DNA of 64,000 nt from Hyphomonadaceae bacterium (GCA_022844345.1 JALHLU010000012.1:1-64000), one strand, 5' to 3'. Positions 17,222-25,617 are shown, counted from the stretch's first letter. Program-made: numbers and translations. Notes: generated from the letters alone by a model not told the origin.

Positions 17222-17992
17222 ATGGCTGACGACCTCAAATCGGTTTCGGTGAAACAGCGCTGCAGCGCCGAGGAGTGGCAGGCGCGGGTTGATCTCGCCG
17301 CCCTTTATCGTCTGGTCGCCCTGTACGGGTGGGACGACATGATCTTCACCCACATCTCGGCGCGGGTTCCCGGGCCGGAGCATCACTTCCTGATCAACCC
17401 GTATGGTTACTTCTTCAACGAGATCACGGCCTCGTCCCTCGTGAAGATCGATCTCGACGGCAACATTGTCGAGCCGACGGACTACATGATCAACCCGGCC
17501 GGCTTCACCATCCACTCGGCCGTACACGCCGCGCGCGAGGACGCGAAGTTCGTCCTCCACGTCCACACCGATGCGGGCATCGCGGTTGCCTCCACGAAGG
17601 AAGGCCTCCTGCCGCTCACGCAGCACGCGCTGATCGTCCTGCCGAACCTCGCCTATCACGACTATGAAGGCATCGCCCTCGACCTCGATGAGCGCGAGCG
17701 CCTCGTAAAAGACCTCGGCGACAAGAACGCGATGATCCTGTGGAACCACGGCACGCTCGCCGTCGGCGCCACCGCCGCCCAGTGCTGGACGCAGATCTTC
17801 TTCCTCGAACGCGCTTGCCAGATGCAGGTGATGGCCGCAGCCCACGGCCGCGATCAGATCCGCCTCGCCCCCGACCACGCCATCGCCACCGTCGCCCAGC
17901 AACAGGCCGCCGCCTCCGGGATGGGCGCCATGCTGGCCTGGCCCGGCTGCCTCCGGAAACTCGACCGCGAGTCTCCGGGCTATGACACGTGA
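17222..17992 (+). CDS. Class II aldolase/adducin family protein
   Basis: Metal-dependent aldolase-fold protein of 256 residues. The metal-binding histidines are in FVLHVHTD (HxH) and LWNHGTLAVG. The phosphate/entry loop includes DDMIFTHISARVPG. Proteins of this type with no extra domain are common in alphaproteobacteria and resemble adducin-like aldolases of unknown substrate. The start codon is ATG 17222, divergent from nadK across 124 bases. The next gene starts 21 bases downstream. Confidence 0.88.
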   Translation: MADDLKSVSVKQRCSAEEWQARVDLAALYRLVALYGWDDMIFTHISARVPGPEHHFLINPYGYFFNEITASSLVKIDLDGNIVEPTDYMINPAGFTIHSAVHAAREDAKFVLHVHTDAGIAVASTKEGLLPLTQHALIVLPNLAYHDYEGIALDLDERERLVKDLGDKNAMILWNHGTLAVGATAAQCWTQIFFLERACQMQVMAAAHGRDQIRLAPDHAIATVAQQQAAASGMGAMLAWPGCLRKLDRESPGYDT

Positions 17993-18013
17993 TGCACTGA
18001 AGGGGGATTTGGG

Positions 18014-18715
18014 TTGGGGGAACGTCACTGGAAGCTGAAGCGGGCGTTGCCGCTTGCCTGCCTTGCGCCAATCGCACATCAACCCGCCCACGCCGGCGCG
18101 TGGAGCCTTCCGCAAGGCGCGCATCAATGGCTCGCCACGATCGCGCGCGAGACCGGCGATTTCGGCGAAGCCTGGCGCGCTGACGACTTCACCGAGATCG
18201 GCATGGGCGATGGCTGGGGCGTCAACATCAAGGTCGAGAGCGAAATCCGTATCGGCACAACCTACGACGACAGGTCCGGCGCCCGCCTCGGCATCCAGAA
18301 AGCCTTCGCGCTCGGGGAGCGCGGGTCCATCGCCATCCAGGCTTCAGCCCTGCTGGGCGAGTCGCTCGACGGCATCGAATGCGAAGGCGAAGGCTACGAG
18401 GTCCGCGCCGCCATCGGCTCCTCCTTCAGCCTCTGGAGCCAGGAAGGCTTCGTCAACCTGGAGACAGGCCACCGGGCCCGCGGCGACTGCGAGCGCAATG
18501 TCACTGAAGCCGCCATCGGCTACGACTTCTCCCCTGGCTGGAACCTCACCCTCAAGGCCTGGACCGAAGGCGGGGGCGAGACCCGCGTGGCCAAGGCCGA
18601 AGCCTCCCTCATGCGCGACCTCTGGGGCATCGGCGTGGGCATAGGCTGGCGCGAGGAAATCTCAGGGAATTTCGAGGAGAAGGGCTGGGTCGTCAGCGGT
18701 CGCGTCCGCTTCTGA
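18014..18715 (+). CDS. Hypothetical outer-membrane-type beta protein
   Basis: Not recognised. It has 233 residues and starts at TTG 18014 with AGGGGGA about eight bases upstream. The N-terminus (KLKRALPLACLAPIAHQPAHA) is a plausible signal peptide with cleavage after AHA. The mature part alternates polar and hydrophobic residues with many Gly and aromatics (NIKVESEIRIGTTYDDRSG, NLTLKAWTEGGG) and ends VVSGRVRF, a terminal Phe as in outer-membrane beta barrels. An 8-10 strand barrel is inferred. It may be co-transcribed with the aldolase gene. Confidence 0.65.
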   Translation: MGERHWKLKRALPLACLAPIAHQPAHAGAWSLPQGAHQWLATIARETGDFGEAWRADDFTEIGMGDGWGVNIKVESEIRIGTTYDDRSGARLGIQKAFALGERGSIAIQASALLGESLDGIECEGEGYEVRAAIGSSFSLWSQEGFVNLETGHRARGDCERNVTEAAIGYDFSPGWNLTLKAWTEGGGETRVAKAEASLMRDLWGIGVGIGWREEISGNFEEKGWVVSGRVRF

Positions 18716-18750
18716 CGTTCGCGTCAGGCCATGTCCGCCCGTGCAGGCGT

Positions 18751-18778
18751 TTGTTAACGCTCCAGCGGTCAGTATAAT
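18751..18778 (+). promoter_or_regulatory. Sigma-70-type promoter of the Hpt gene
   Basis: TTGTTA at 18751-18756 and a consensus TATAAT at 18773-18778 are separated by 16 bases, 45 bases before the ATG. A GANTC site (GATTC, 18805-18809) lies between promoter and start. In Caulobacterales CcrM methylates GANTC, so cell-cycle control is conceivable. Confidence 0.6.
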
Positions 18779-18822
18779 CGAGGTGCGCAATTGCGACGCG
18801 TCTTGATTCTGAGGGGTGGGAC

Positions 18823-19323
18823 ATGGCTCGTGAGAAACCGATCGAGGTGATCACGCCGCCGAACGTCCTCAAGGCCAAGATCGGTGGCGCCATGCCGGCG
18901 CTTGACCAGCGGGCCATCGCGCGCGCCGAAGCCGCGCTAGACAAGATGTCCGGCCAGTTTGCCGACTGGGTCAACGAAGAACTCGCCCACCTGCTGAACG
19001 CCTGGGCCGCCTACGAGAGTGCGCCCGGCCCGGTGACCAAGGACGAACTCCACCGCCGCTCTCACGACCTCAAGGGCCTTGCGCCCACCTATGGCTATCC
19101 GCTGGTCGGCCGCATCTGCGCGACTCTCTGCAAACTCACCGGCGACGAACACGGCGAACTCAGCCCGCCTGATCGTCTGCTCAAGGCGCATGTCGACGCC
19201 GTAAAGGCAGCCGTCGTGGGCAAGATCATGGGCGCAGATCACCCGGTCGGTCTCGCGCTCGCCGCCGAGCTCGAAGCCCAGACGAAACTGCTCATCGTCC
19301 GCCAGGCGCCGCTTTCGACTTAG
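18823..19323 (+). CDS. Hpt-domain phosphotransfer protein
   Basis: Histidine-phosphotransfer protein of 166 residues, predicted cytoplasmic and helical. The phosphorylated residue is expected to be His81 in SHDLKGLAPTYGYPLVGRI, matching the Hpt signature HxxKG followed by small residues and a second helix. A GAGGGG site precedes the ATG. Alphaproteobacterial relatives act in multi-step phosphorelays between hybrid kinases and response regulators. No kinase or receiver gene is in the window, so the partner is unknown. Confidence 0.8.
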   Translation: MAREKPIEVITPPNVLKAKIGGAMPALDQRAIARAEAALDKMSGQFADWVNEELAHLLNAWAAYESAPGPVTKDELHRRSHDLKGLAPTYGYPLVGRICATLCKLTGDEHGELSPPDRLLKAHVDAVKAAVVGKIMGADHPVGLALAAELEAQTKLLIVRQAPLST

Positions 19324-19344
19324 CGGCCGCCGCTCGGCCGCACC

Positions 19345-20148
19345 TCACCCCAGCACATTCCCCATCCGCTCTTCGGTAAGCCCGTAACCGGCCTCCGCCG
19401 GGATCACGAGCACCTTGCCGTCCGCGCGCTCCACCACCTGCGGCTCCACCGTCACCACGCGGCGCGCCAGCGCAGCCGCTTCCACTTCGGCCGCATTTGC
19501 TGACCGCCCCAGCACTTCCAGGTTCAGCCGCGTCGGAAACATCAGCTTCGCCTCGCCACGGATGCGCCGCTCCAGCAAATCGGCGGGCCGCACCCATTCA
19601 TGGTCCACTGCCTCGCGCCCGTCATGCCGTGCGACCTGAACGGCCGGCGCCCGCACCAGAAAGAAGTGCGTGTCGAACCGCCTCGGCTCGAAGCTCGGCG
19701 TGATCCAGTGCGCAAACGGCGTCAGCCGATCCAGCGTCAGCCTCAATCCAGCCCCGCGCACCAACTCAAGAAACAGCTTTGGCTGCGCCTCCACATTGGC
19801 GCGATCTCCATCGAACGCCATACACGCCTCCGCTGTCAGCTCCTCGCCGCCACGCGTCGCCAGCAGCAGCCCGGATTCCTCGAACACCTCGCGCGCCGCC
19901 GCGATGCGCAGCGAGCGGGCGTAGTGGTCATAGCTTCCGTCCGAATGATCGTCCCATGCCGGCTCGGCGTCCGCCTCGGCAACCTTGCCGCCGGGAAACA
20001 CCCACGCGCTCGCGCCGAAAGCCATGCCGGCGCTGCGCCGCACCATCAACACCTCGACGCCGCCGTCCACAGCAGCCGCATCGCGGACCAGCACGACCGT
20101 CGACGCCGGCTTTGGCTTGTCGCCTGACCCAGTTCCCTGCCCCGTCAT
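19345..20148 (-). CDS. NUDIX hydrolase
   Basis: Hydrolase of nucleotide-diphosphate-linked compounds, 267 residues. The Nudix box is split by an insert: FPGGKVAEAD is followed about 20 residues later by AAAREVFEESGLLL, a layout seen in NUDT19-like members acting on CoA-type or other substrates. ATG 20148 was chosen for GAGGGG upstream. It is convergent with the Hpt gene, 21 bases apart, and divergent from the EAL-like gene. A second protein of the same layout starts at 63313. Confidence 0.88.
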   Translation of the reverse strand: MTGQGTGSGDKPKPASTVVLVRDAAAVDGGVEVLMVRRSAGMAFGASAWVFPGGKVAEADAEPAWDDHSDGSYDHYARSLRIAAAREVFEESGLLLATRGGEELTAEACMAFDGDRANVEAQPKLFLELVRGAGLRLTLDRLTPFAHWITPSFEPRRFDTHFFLVRAPAVQVARHDGREAVDHEWVRPADLLERRIRGEAKLMFPTRLNLEVLGRSANAAEVEAAALARRVVTVEPQVVERADGKVLVIPAEAGYGLTEERMGNVLG

Positions 20149-20285
20149 GTCGCCCCTCGGTAACCACTCATAAACACTCGAAATCCCTGCCAATTCGATG
20201 AAAATTGCACGAACCGGTTTGGGCCGGTCTTCAGGCCGCTCTGTTATCCATGGCGTCAACTCAGCACCTAAGCCGGAAGCCTGCA

Positions 20286-20984
20286 ATGACCCAAGCGCGC
20301 GTATCCCACCTGCGTCTTGTCGTGAACGAACCGCAGCCCGCTGCGGTGCGCCAGGCGCGCCTGCGCTTCCGTCCCGTCGTGCGCCTGTGCGACGGCTCGG
20401 CCTTCGGCATGCACGCCGAAGCCGACATTGCCTTCGAAGACACCTTCCAGCCCCGCCACCTCAGCGACATGGCTCTGCCGTCTGCCGCCGGCTGGCTCGG
20501 CGATGTGATCGAGCGCGCCTGCCGCCTTGCGCAGGACACCGGGGCAGGCCTGCGTCCGCTGTCGATCCTCGCCCCCATGGCGGCGCTGGCCGACAAGGAC
20601 GCCCCCATGGCCGCCGAAGCCGCCGTCGCCCGCGCCGGCGCGCTGGCCCAGGAAATCCGTCTCGACTTCTGCGACGCGTCCGTCTGCGCGCTGGAAGACC
20701 TTGCGCTGGATCGCGTGGACGCCTTCCGCCGCCGCGGCTTCCGTGTCGGTCTCGACGCCCGCAAGTCATGGCGCACGCCCATGGGCGCCCGCGCCCGCCT
20801 GACCTTCGAAGCCGTCCGCCTCGACCCGTCGCGCTGCGAAGCCCTCGAAATCCCGATGACCCGCATGGAAGTCGCCTCGGCCGACGGCATCGCGCTGATC
20901 GCCGAAAACGTCCGCTGGCGCGACGCCGAAAAACTCGCCGACATGGGCATCCACTTTGCCATGTCGCCGAAGGCGGATAGCTGA
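20286..20984 (+). CDS. Degenerate EAL-domain-like protein
   Basis: A 232-residue protein whose pattern follows an EAL cyclic-di-GMP phosphodiesterase domain: RLRFRPVVRLCDGSAFGMHAEA resembles the QPI...G.EAL start, and ALDRVDAFRRRGFRVGLDARKSW aligns with the LDDFGTG strand. The DDFG motif is lost (LDARKSW) and spacing is compressed, so catalysis is unlikely. It may bind c-di-GMP or a protein partner. GGAAG lies upstream of ATG 20286; in-frame ATG 20250 is an alternative start. The assignment is by eye and moderate. Confidence 0.5.
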   Translation: MTQARVSHLRLVVNEPQPAAVRQARLRFRPVVRLCDGSAFGMHAEADIAFEDTFQPRHLSDMALPSAAGWLGDVIERACRLAQDTGAGLRPLSILAPMAALADKDAPMAAEAAVARAGALAQEIRLDFCDASVCALEDLALDRVDAFRRRGFRVGLDARKSWRTPMGARARLTFEAVRLDPSRCEALEIPMTRMEVASADGIALIAENVRWRDAEKLADMGIHFAMSPKADS

Positions 20985-20993
20985 TCCGGGACC

Positions 20994-21011
20994 GCCGGGC
21001 TCCCGCCCGGC
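20994..21011 (+). terminator. GC hairpin after the EAL-like gene
   Basis: GCCGGGC (20994-21000) pairs with GCCCGGC (21005-21011) around a 4-base loop, ten bases after the stop codon. No T run follows, so any termination would be weak or Rho-assisted. Confidence 0.3.
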
Positions 21012-21041
21012 AAGACGTCGCCCTACGGCGCGTCCGCGCGA

Positions 21042-21056
21042 TTAACCTCTCGCTAA
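21042..21056 (+). promoter_or_regulatory. CtrA-like box before the transglycosylase gene
   Basis: TTAA-N7-CTAA at 21042-21056, running into CTAACCAT, is one base off the CtrA full site TTAA-N7-TTAA and includes the TAACCAT extension. It lies about 43 bases before the chosen start. CtrA is the Caulobacterales cell-cycle regulator. Binding is inferred. Confidence 0.4.
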
Positions 21057-21098
21057 CCATAACCTGACGTGCTGGCTCCCAAACACAGGAACCCGCAC

Positions 21099-21815
21099 GT
21101 GACCGATTCCATCGGCGCCCCTTCCGCCCCCGGCACACGCGCAGACGTGATGGCCGCACTGCGCTCAGCGTCCTCGGCCACCGGCGTTGACTTCGGCTTC
21201 CTTGTGAAGACCGCCCAGCGTGAAAGCAATTTCGATCCCGCCGCCAAAGCCTCCACCTCCTCCGCCGCCGGCCTCTTCCAGTTCACCAACAGCACCTGGC
21301 TCGACACTGTCGACCGCTACGGCGCGCGCCACGGCGTCAACGTTCAGGGGATGAACAAGGAAAACATCCTCGCCCTGCGCGACAATCCGGAAATCTCCGC
21401 CCGCATGGGCGCCGAACTCGCCGCTGAAAACGCGCGCATCCTTGAACAGAAGATCGGCCGCCCCGTCACGCCGGGCGAACTCTACCTCGCCCATTTCCTC
21501 GGGCCGTCCGACGCCGCGAAGCTGATTGATGCGGCCCGCGCCAACCCCGGCGCTTCCGCAACCGATCTCTTCCCCCGCGCCGCCGCCGCCAATGCGAACG
21601 TCTTCACCGGGCGCGATGGCGGATCCCTGTCCGCCGCAGGCCTCTACCAGAAACTCACCGGCTTCGACATCGCCGCCGCCGACGCCGGCAAGGCAGGCGC
21701 CTTCACCGCCGACGCGACCCACGCCAACGCCCTGCTGCAAGCCCGCCTCGGCACGGCGGCCCTCACTAGCAGCCTGATGGCCGCACTGTTCGGATTGCAG
21801 GAAGATGGGCGCTAG
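21099..21815 (+). CDS. Lytic transglycosylase-like protein (SLT fold)
   Basis: A 238-residue protein with a lysozyme-like SLT domain. The catalytic Glu is in VKTAQRESNFDPAAKASTSS, followed by AAGLFQFTNSTWLD, the GLxQ/F-type signature. No clear N-terminal signal is present, which is typical of alphaproteobacterial flagellar or cell-cycle transglycosylases. GTG 21099 was chosen for AGGA upstream; GTG 21069 is an alternative. The C-terminal 100 residues are Ala-rich and lack a recognised domain. The stop codon is shared in a CTAG palindrome with the convergent CoA-transferase gene. Confidence 0.82.
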   Translation: MTDSIGAPSAPGTRADVMAALRSASSATGVDFGFLVKTAQRESNFDPAAKASTSSAAGLFQFTNSTWLDTVDRYGARHGVNVQGMNKENILALRDNPEISARMGAELAAENARILEQKIGRPVTPGELYLAHFLGPSDAAKLIDAARANPGASATDLFPRAAAANANVFTGRDGGSLSAAGLYQKLTGFDIAAADAGKAGAFTADATHANALLQARLGTAALTSSLMAALFGLQEDGR

Positions 21816-23020
21816 CCCACCGCCTTGCTCGCATACATCGCCTCGATGTCCCCCGCCGCGTAGCCGAGCGAGGCCAGCACTTCGCGCGTATGCTGACCTA
21901 GTCCCGGCCCTGGACCCTTCGGGCCATCATCCACCCCGGCAAACCGTGCGGGCGATGCCGGCGCGGCAAAGGTCCCCACGCCGTCCTTGCCCGGCATCTG
22001 CACAATCCCGCCCGCCGCATGCACCTGCGGATCAACCGCCACATCCGCCAGCGTCTGGCACGGCGCCCACGCAATCTCCTCGCGCGTCAGCCGCTCGGCC
22101 ATCTCCGCCTTTGTGAACTTCGCGAACGCCGCGTCGAACATCGCGGTCAGCTCCGGCGAGTTATCTCGCCGCGACTTCCCGTCCGCCATGCGCGGATCGC
22201 TCTCAAGGTCCGGCATGTCGAGCGCCCGCGCCATGCGCGCAAAATCCGCCTTGCCCGCCCGCGCCACGATGCACAGCCAGTGATCGTCCTTGGTGCGGAA
22301 GAAGTTCGACAGAGGATGATACGCCTGGTTGCGGGGCCGCGTGGACGCGATGCGCCCGAAGAACAGCTGGATCGAAAGATCGGTGTGCAGCGTATACAGC
22401 CCCGTGCGCAGCAGGCTCACATCCACCAGCTGCCCCTTGCCCGTCTTCAGCGCCTGGATCAGCGCCGCATTGATCGCCGCCACTGCCGCAATGCTGGTCG
22501 TGTGATCGCCCGACGCCGTGCGCACCGGAAACAGCTCCGCCCCCTTCGGCGCCGTCAGCCGCGCAAGCCCAGAGCGCGACCAGAAGCTCGCCACATCAAA
22601 CCCCGGCGCATTCGCATCCGGCCCCTCGAGGCCGTATCCCGTCAGCGCGCAGTAGACGAGCTTCGGGTTCCGCTTCGACAGGATGTCATAGCCCAGCCCC
22701 GATCGCTCGATCCCCCCGGGCCGAACATTGGTCAGGAACACGTCCGCACTATCGGCCAGCTTCAGGATGATCTCCCGGCCTTCCTCGGTCCGGGCGTCCA
22801 CCACGATGGATTTCTTGCCCCGGTTGTCTGCGTCGAAAGAGGGGTTGTCGGTCAGGTGTTCCTTGCCCGTCCCCTTGGTCGGGAAATTGCCCCTTACCGG
22901 GTCGCCCCCCGGCGGCTCGATCTTTATGACTTCGGCTCCCCAGTCCGACAGGATGCCCCCGGCCCCCGGCGCTGCAAAATACGTAGCGTGTTCAATGACC
23001 TTGATGCCCTGGAGCAGCAA
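21812..23020 (-). CDS. CaiB/BaiF-family CoA transferase (class III)
   Basis: Class III CoA transferase of 402 residues moving CoA between carboxylic acids. The N-terminus GIKVIEHATYFAAPGAGGIL and KIEPPGGDPVRG are family hallmarks, as is the catalytic Asp region NRGKKSIVVDART. Start is TTG 23020, the only start compatible with the strong GGGAGG upstream. Its substrate is unknown. An acyl-CoA dehydrogenase on the same strand begins 2.6 kb upstream, but a plus-strand gene lies between, so no operon is implied. Confidence 0.92.
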   Translation of the reverse strand: MLLQGIKVIEHATYFAAPGAGGILSDWGAEVIKIEPPGGDPVRGNFPTKGTGKEHLTDNPSFDADNRGKKSIVVDARTEEGREIILKLADSADVFLTNVRPGGIERSGLGYDILSKRNPKLVYCALTGYGLEGPDANAPGFDVASFWSRSGLARLTAPKGAELFPVRTASGDHTTSIAAVAAINAALIQALKTGKGQLVDVSLLRTGLYTLHTDLSIQLFFGRIASTRPRNQAYHPLSNFFRTKDDHWLCIVARAGKADFARMARALDMPDLESDPRMADGKSRRDNSPELTAMFDAAFAKFTKAEMAERLTREEIAWAPCQTLADVAVDPQVHAAGGIVQMPGKDGVGTFAAPASPARFAGVDDGPKGPGPGLGQHTREVLASLGYAAGDIEAMYASKAVG

Positions 23021-23069
23021 ATCAGGCCTCCCTTTTTTCCGTGCCGGTAGCTCGGCTTTCCGGCCTCTC

Positions 23070-23084
23070 GTAAATCTCTCTTAA
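23070..23084 (+). promoter_or_regulatory. CtrA-like box before DUF2336 gene
   Basis: GTAA-N7-TTAA at 23070-23084, followed by CCC, differs by one base from TTAA-N7-TTAA. It lies about 57 bases upstream of the DUF2336 ATG, within the 120-base gap divergent to the CoA-transferase gene. Inference only. Confidence 0.4.
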
Positions 23085-23140
23085 CCCGCTGCAGCAATTG
23101 TCATTTTTCGAACGAGTTCAAGCCGTCAGCAGGCGATCCT

Positions 23141-24289
23141 ATGACCATAGCCACGATGCGCTCCTCCCTGACGCAGGACGACATCCGCCGCCTCGTGCGT
23201 GGGGACAGCCCCGAAGCGCGCGCCAACGCCGCCCACAAGATCTGCCGCCGCCTCGACACTATCGAGCTGACCGAGGCCGAAAGCGAAAGCGCCCGCCAGG
23301 TCCTCGACCTGATGTGCAACGACGCGGCCGTGCTGGTCCGCCGCGCGCTGGCCGTCACACTGCGCAACTCGCCCAAGCTGCCGCGCGACATCGCCATCAA
23401 GCTGGCCAAGGATGTCGACGCGGTCGCCATTCCCGTCCTCAAGAACTCACCCGTCATCACCGACGAAGACCTTGTCGAGATCGTCCTCTCCGGCTCGCAG
23501 GAAAAGCAGGTCGCCATCGCCCAGCGCCCCATGCTCGGCGAAGGCCTCACCGAAGTCATCGCGCTCTATGGCGCAAAGCCCGCCGTCGAAGCCTGCACGC
23601 TGAATGAAGGCGCGGCCTTCTCCGACGACGCCTATGCCGGCCTGCTCAAACGCTTCGCCAACGACAACGACATCAAGGGCGCGCTCATCAATCGGAGCTT
23701 GCTTCCTGTCCACGTCACGGAAAAGCTCGTGAACATGGTGGCGGGCGAACTCTTCGACCGCCTCGTCAACAAGCACGAACTGCCGCCGCAGCTCGCCATC
23801 GAGATCGCATCGGGCGCGCGCGAACGCGCAACGCTCGACCTCGTCGAACAGGCCGGCCTCTCAACCGATCCTGAACGCTTCGTCCAACAGCTCCATCTCA
23901 ACGGCCGCCTCACGCCGTCGCTTGTCATGCGCTCGCTCTGCCTGGGTCACATCAATTTCGTCGAATACGCCATGGCCGAACTCGCCGGCGTGCCGCGCTC
24001 CAAGGCGTGGCTGATGATGCACGACGCCGGCACGCTCGGCCTCAAGACCATTTTCGAGCGCGCGGGCCTGCCCTCGGGCATGTTCACCGCCTTCCGCCTC
24101 GCCATCGACATCTATCACAAGACCGAACTCGACGGCGGCCCCGGCGACCGCGACCGCTTCCGCCAGCGCATGGTCGAACGCGTCCTCACGCAGTTCCAGG
24201 CCATCCCCCGCGCCGACCTCGAATACCTCCTCGAGAAACTCGACGCTCTCGACACGGCCCGCGAACAGGGCGCCATCGCGGCGGCGTGA
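23141..24289 (+). CDS. DUF2336-family protein
   Basis: A 382-residue, helix-rich protein of the DUF2336 family found mainly in alphaproteobacteria. It shows HEAT-like repeats (ARANAAHKICRRLDTIELTE, then VLVRRALAVTLRNSPKLPRD) and the characteristic DVDAVAIPVLKNSPVITDEDL. There are no membrane segments. The function of the family is not established; repeats of this type usually mediate protein contacts. The CtrA-like box upstream suggests cell-cycle or motility expression. ATG 23141 is used; ATG 23156 is possible. Confidence 0.87.
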   Translation: MTIATMRSSLTQDDIRRLVRGDSPEARANAAHKICRRLDTIELTEAESESARQVLDLMCNDAAVLVRRALAVTLRNSPKLPRDIAIKLAKDVDAVAIPVLKNSPVITDEDLVEIVLSGSQEKQVAIAQRPMLGEGLTEVIALYGAKPAVEACTLNEGAAFSDDAYAGLLKRFANDNDIKGALINRSLLPVHVTEKLVNMVAGELFDRLVNKHELPPQLAIEIASGARERATLDLVEQAGLSTDPERFVQQLHLNGRLTPSLVMRSLCLGHINFVEYAMAELAGVPRSKAWLMMHDAGTLGLKTIFERAGLPSGMFTAFRLAIDIYHKTELDGGPGDRDRFRQRMVERVLTQFQAIPRADLEYLLEKLDALDTAREQGAIAAA

Positions 24290-24317
24290 GCGCATACGCG
24301 CTTTCCAAACTCTACGG

Positions 24318-24426
24318 TTGTCATCCCGGAAGCCGCGCAGCGGCTATCCGGGACCCATTGCGCCAGCCCGACAGCCTCTCGATAGATCCCGGCTCTACGT
24401 GCTTCGCACTTCGGCCGGGATGACAA
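24318..24426. repeat. Palindromic repeat with TTGTCATCCCGG ends, family B
   Basis: Perfect 12-base inverted ends, TTGTCATCCCGG at 24318-24329 and CCGGGATGACAA at 24415-24426, enclose secondary hairpins such as GAAGCCGCGCAGCGGCT. It sits between the convergent DUF2336 and acyl-CoA dehydrogenase genes. Elements with such GTCATCCCGG ends are common dispersed repeats in alphaproteobacteria. Confidence 0.8.
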
Positions 24427-24450
24427 TCGTGGTGATGGCTGGAAAGCCGC

Positions 24451-25617
24451 TCAATAACTCTTCGGCAGCCCCAGCACGCGCTCCGAGATGTAGTTCAGGA
24501 TCATCTCGCGCGACACCGGCGCAATCCGCGCGATCATTGCCTCGCGCATATAGCGCTCTACGTCGTATTCCTTCGCATAGCCCATCCCGCCATGCGCCAG
24601 CACGGCCGCCTCGCACGCGTTGAAGCCATACTCGGCGCCGAGATACTTCGCAGCGTTGGCTTCCGCCCCGCACTCGAGGCCCTGATCGTAAAGCCGCGCT
24701 GCCTTGTAGGTCAGCAGTTCGGCCGCCGACAGCTCGGCCCAGCACTTGGCTAGCGGATGCGCCACGCCCTGGTTCTGGCCGATGGGGCGGCCGAACACCA
24801 CGCGCTCTTTCGCATACGTTGTCGCGCGCTCCAGCGCACAGAAACCAAGCCCGATGGCCTCGGCCCCAAACAGCACGCGCTCCGGGTTCAAACCCTGCAG
24901 CAGGTATTTGAAACCCTGACCTTCCTCGCCGATCAGCGACTCCTTCGGGATCTCGATATTGTCGAAGTACAGCATGTTGCACTCGACAGCCTTGCGGCCC
25001 ATTTTCGGGATCGGCTTGGCGTCGACGCCCTTCATGTCCATGTAGAACAGCGACAGGCCCATATACGGCTTGGCCACCTTGTCCTGTGGCGTCGTGCGCG
25101 CGATCAGGATGATCTTGTCGGCGCGTTGCGCGCCCGTCGTCCAGATCTTGCGGCCATTGATGACATAGCCCGAGTTGGTGCGCTCGGCGCGCGTCTGCAG
25201 GCTCGACGTATCGAGGCCAGAGTTCGGCTCCGTCACGCCAAAGCACATCTTCTGTTCGCCCGAGATGATCTTCGGCAGGAATTCCTGCTTCTGCTCACTT
25301 GTGCCGAACTTCTCGATCGGCTTTGCGCCAAAGATATTGAGGTGGATCGACGAGCACCCCGTGAACCCCGCGCCCGAGCGCGCCACGGTCTGCATCATGA
25401 TCGAGGCTTCCATCAGCCCCAGGCCCGAGCCGCCCACTTCCTCCGGCATCGCGATGCCCAGCCAGCCGCCCTCGGCCATCGCCTTGGTGAACTCTTCGGG
25501 CCAAGCGCCCGTGTCGTCGCACTTGCGCCAGTACTCGGGCGTAAACTGTGCACACACGGCCGCGACAGCATCCTGGATCGACTGCTGGTCTTCCGTCATC
25601 GGCGCGATGTTGTGCAT
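24451..25617 (-). CDS. Acyl-CoA dehydrogenase family protein
   Basis: FAD-dependent acyl-CoA dehydrogenase of 388 residues. Visible are the N-terminal helical domain, the middle beta domain with CFGVTEPNSGLDTSSLQTRAER (substrate/FAD loop) and GRKIWTTGAQRADKIILIAR, and the C-terminal domain with FGRPIGQNQGVAHPLAKCWAE and MGYAKEYDVERYMREA. ATG 25617 was chosen for GGAGG upstream. It catalyses alpha,beta-dehydrogenation of an acyl-CoA; chain specificity is not readable. The next minus-strand gene upstream is 62 bases away. Confidence 0.93.
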   Translation of the reverse strand: MHNIAPMTEDQQSIQDAVAAVCAQFTPEYWRKCDDTGAWPEEFTKAMAEGGWLGIAMPEEVGGSGLGLMEASIMMQTVARSGAGFTGCSSIHLNIFGAKPIEKFGTSEQKQEFLPKIISGEQKMCFGVTEPNSGLDTSSLQTRAERTNSGYVINGRKIWTTGAQRADKIILIARTTPQDKVAKPYMGLSLFYMDMKGVDAKPIPKMGRKAVECNMLYFDNIEIPKESLIGEEGQGFKYLLQGLNPERVLFGAEAIGLGFCALERATTYAKERVVFGRPIGQNQGVAHPLAKCWAELSAAELLTYKAARLYDQGLECGAEANAAKYLGAEYGFNACEAAVLAHGGMGYAKEYDVERYMREAMIARIAPVSREMILNYISERVLGLPKSY

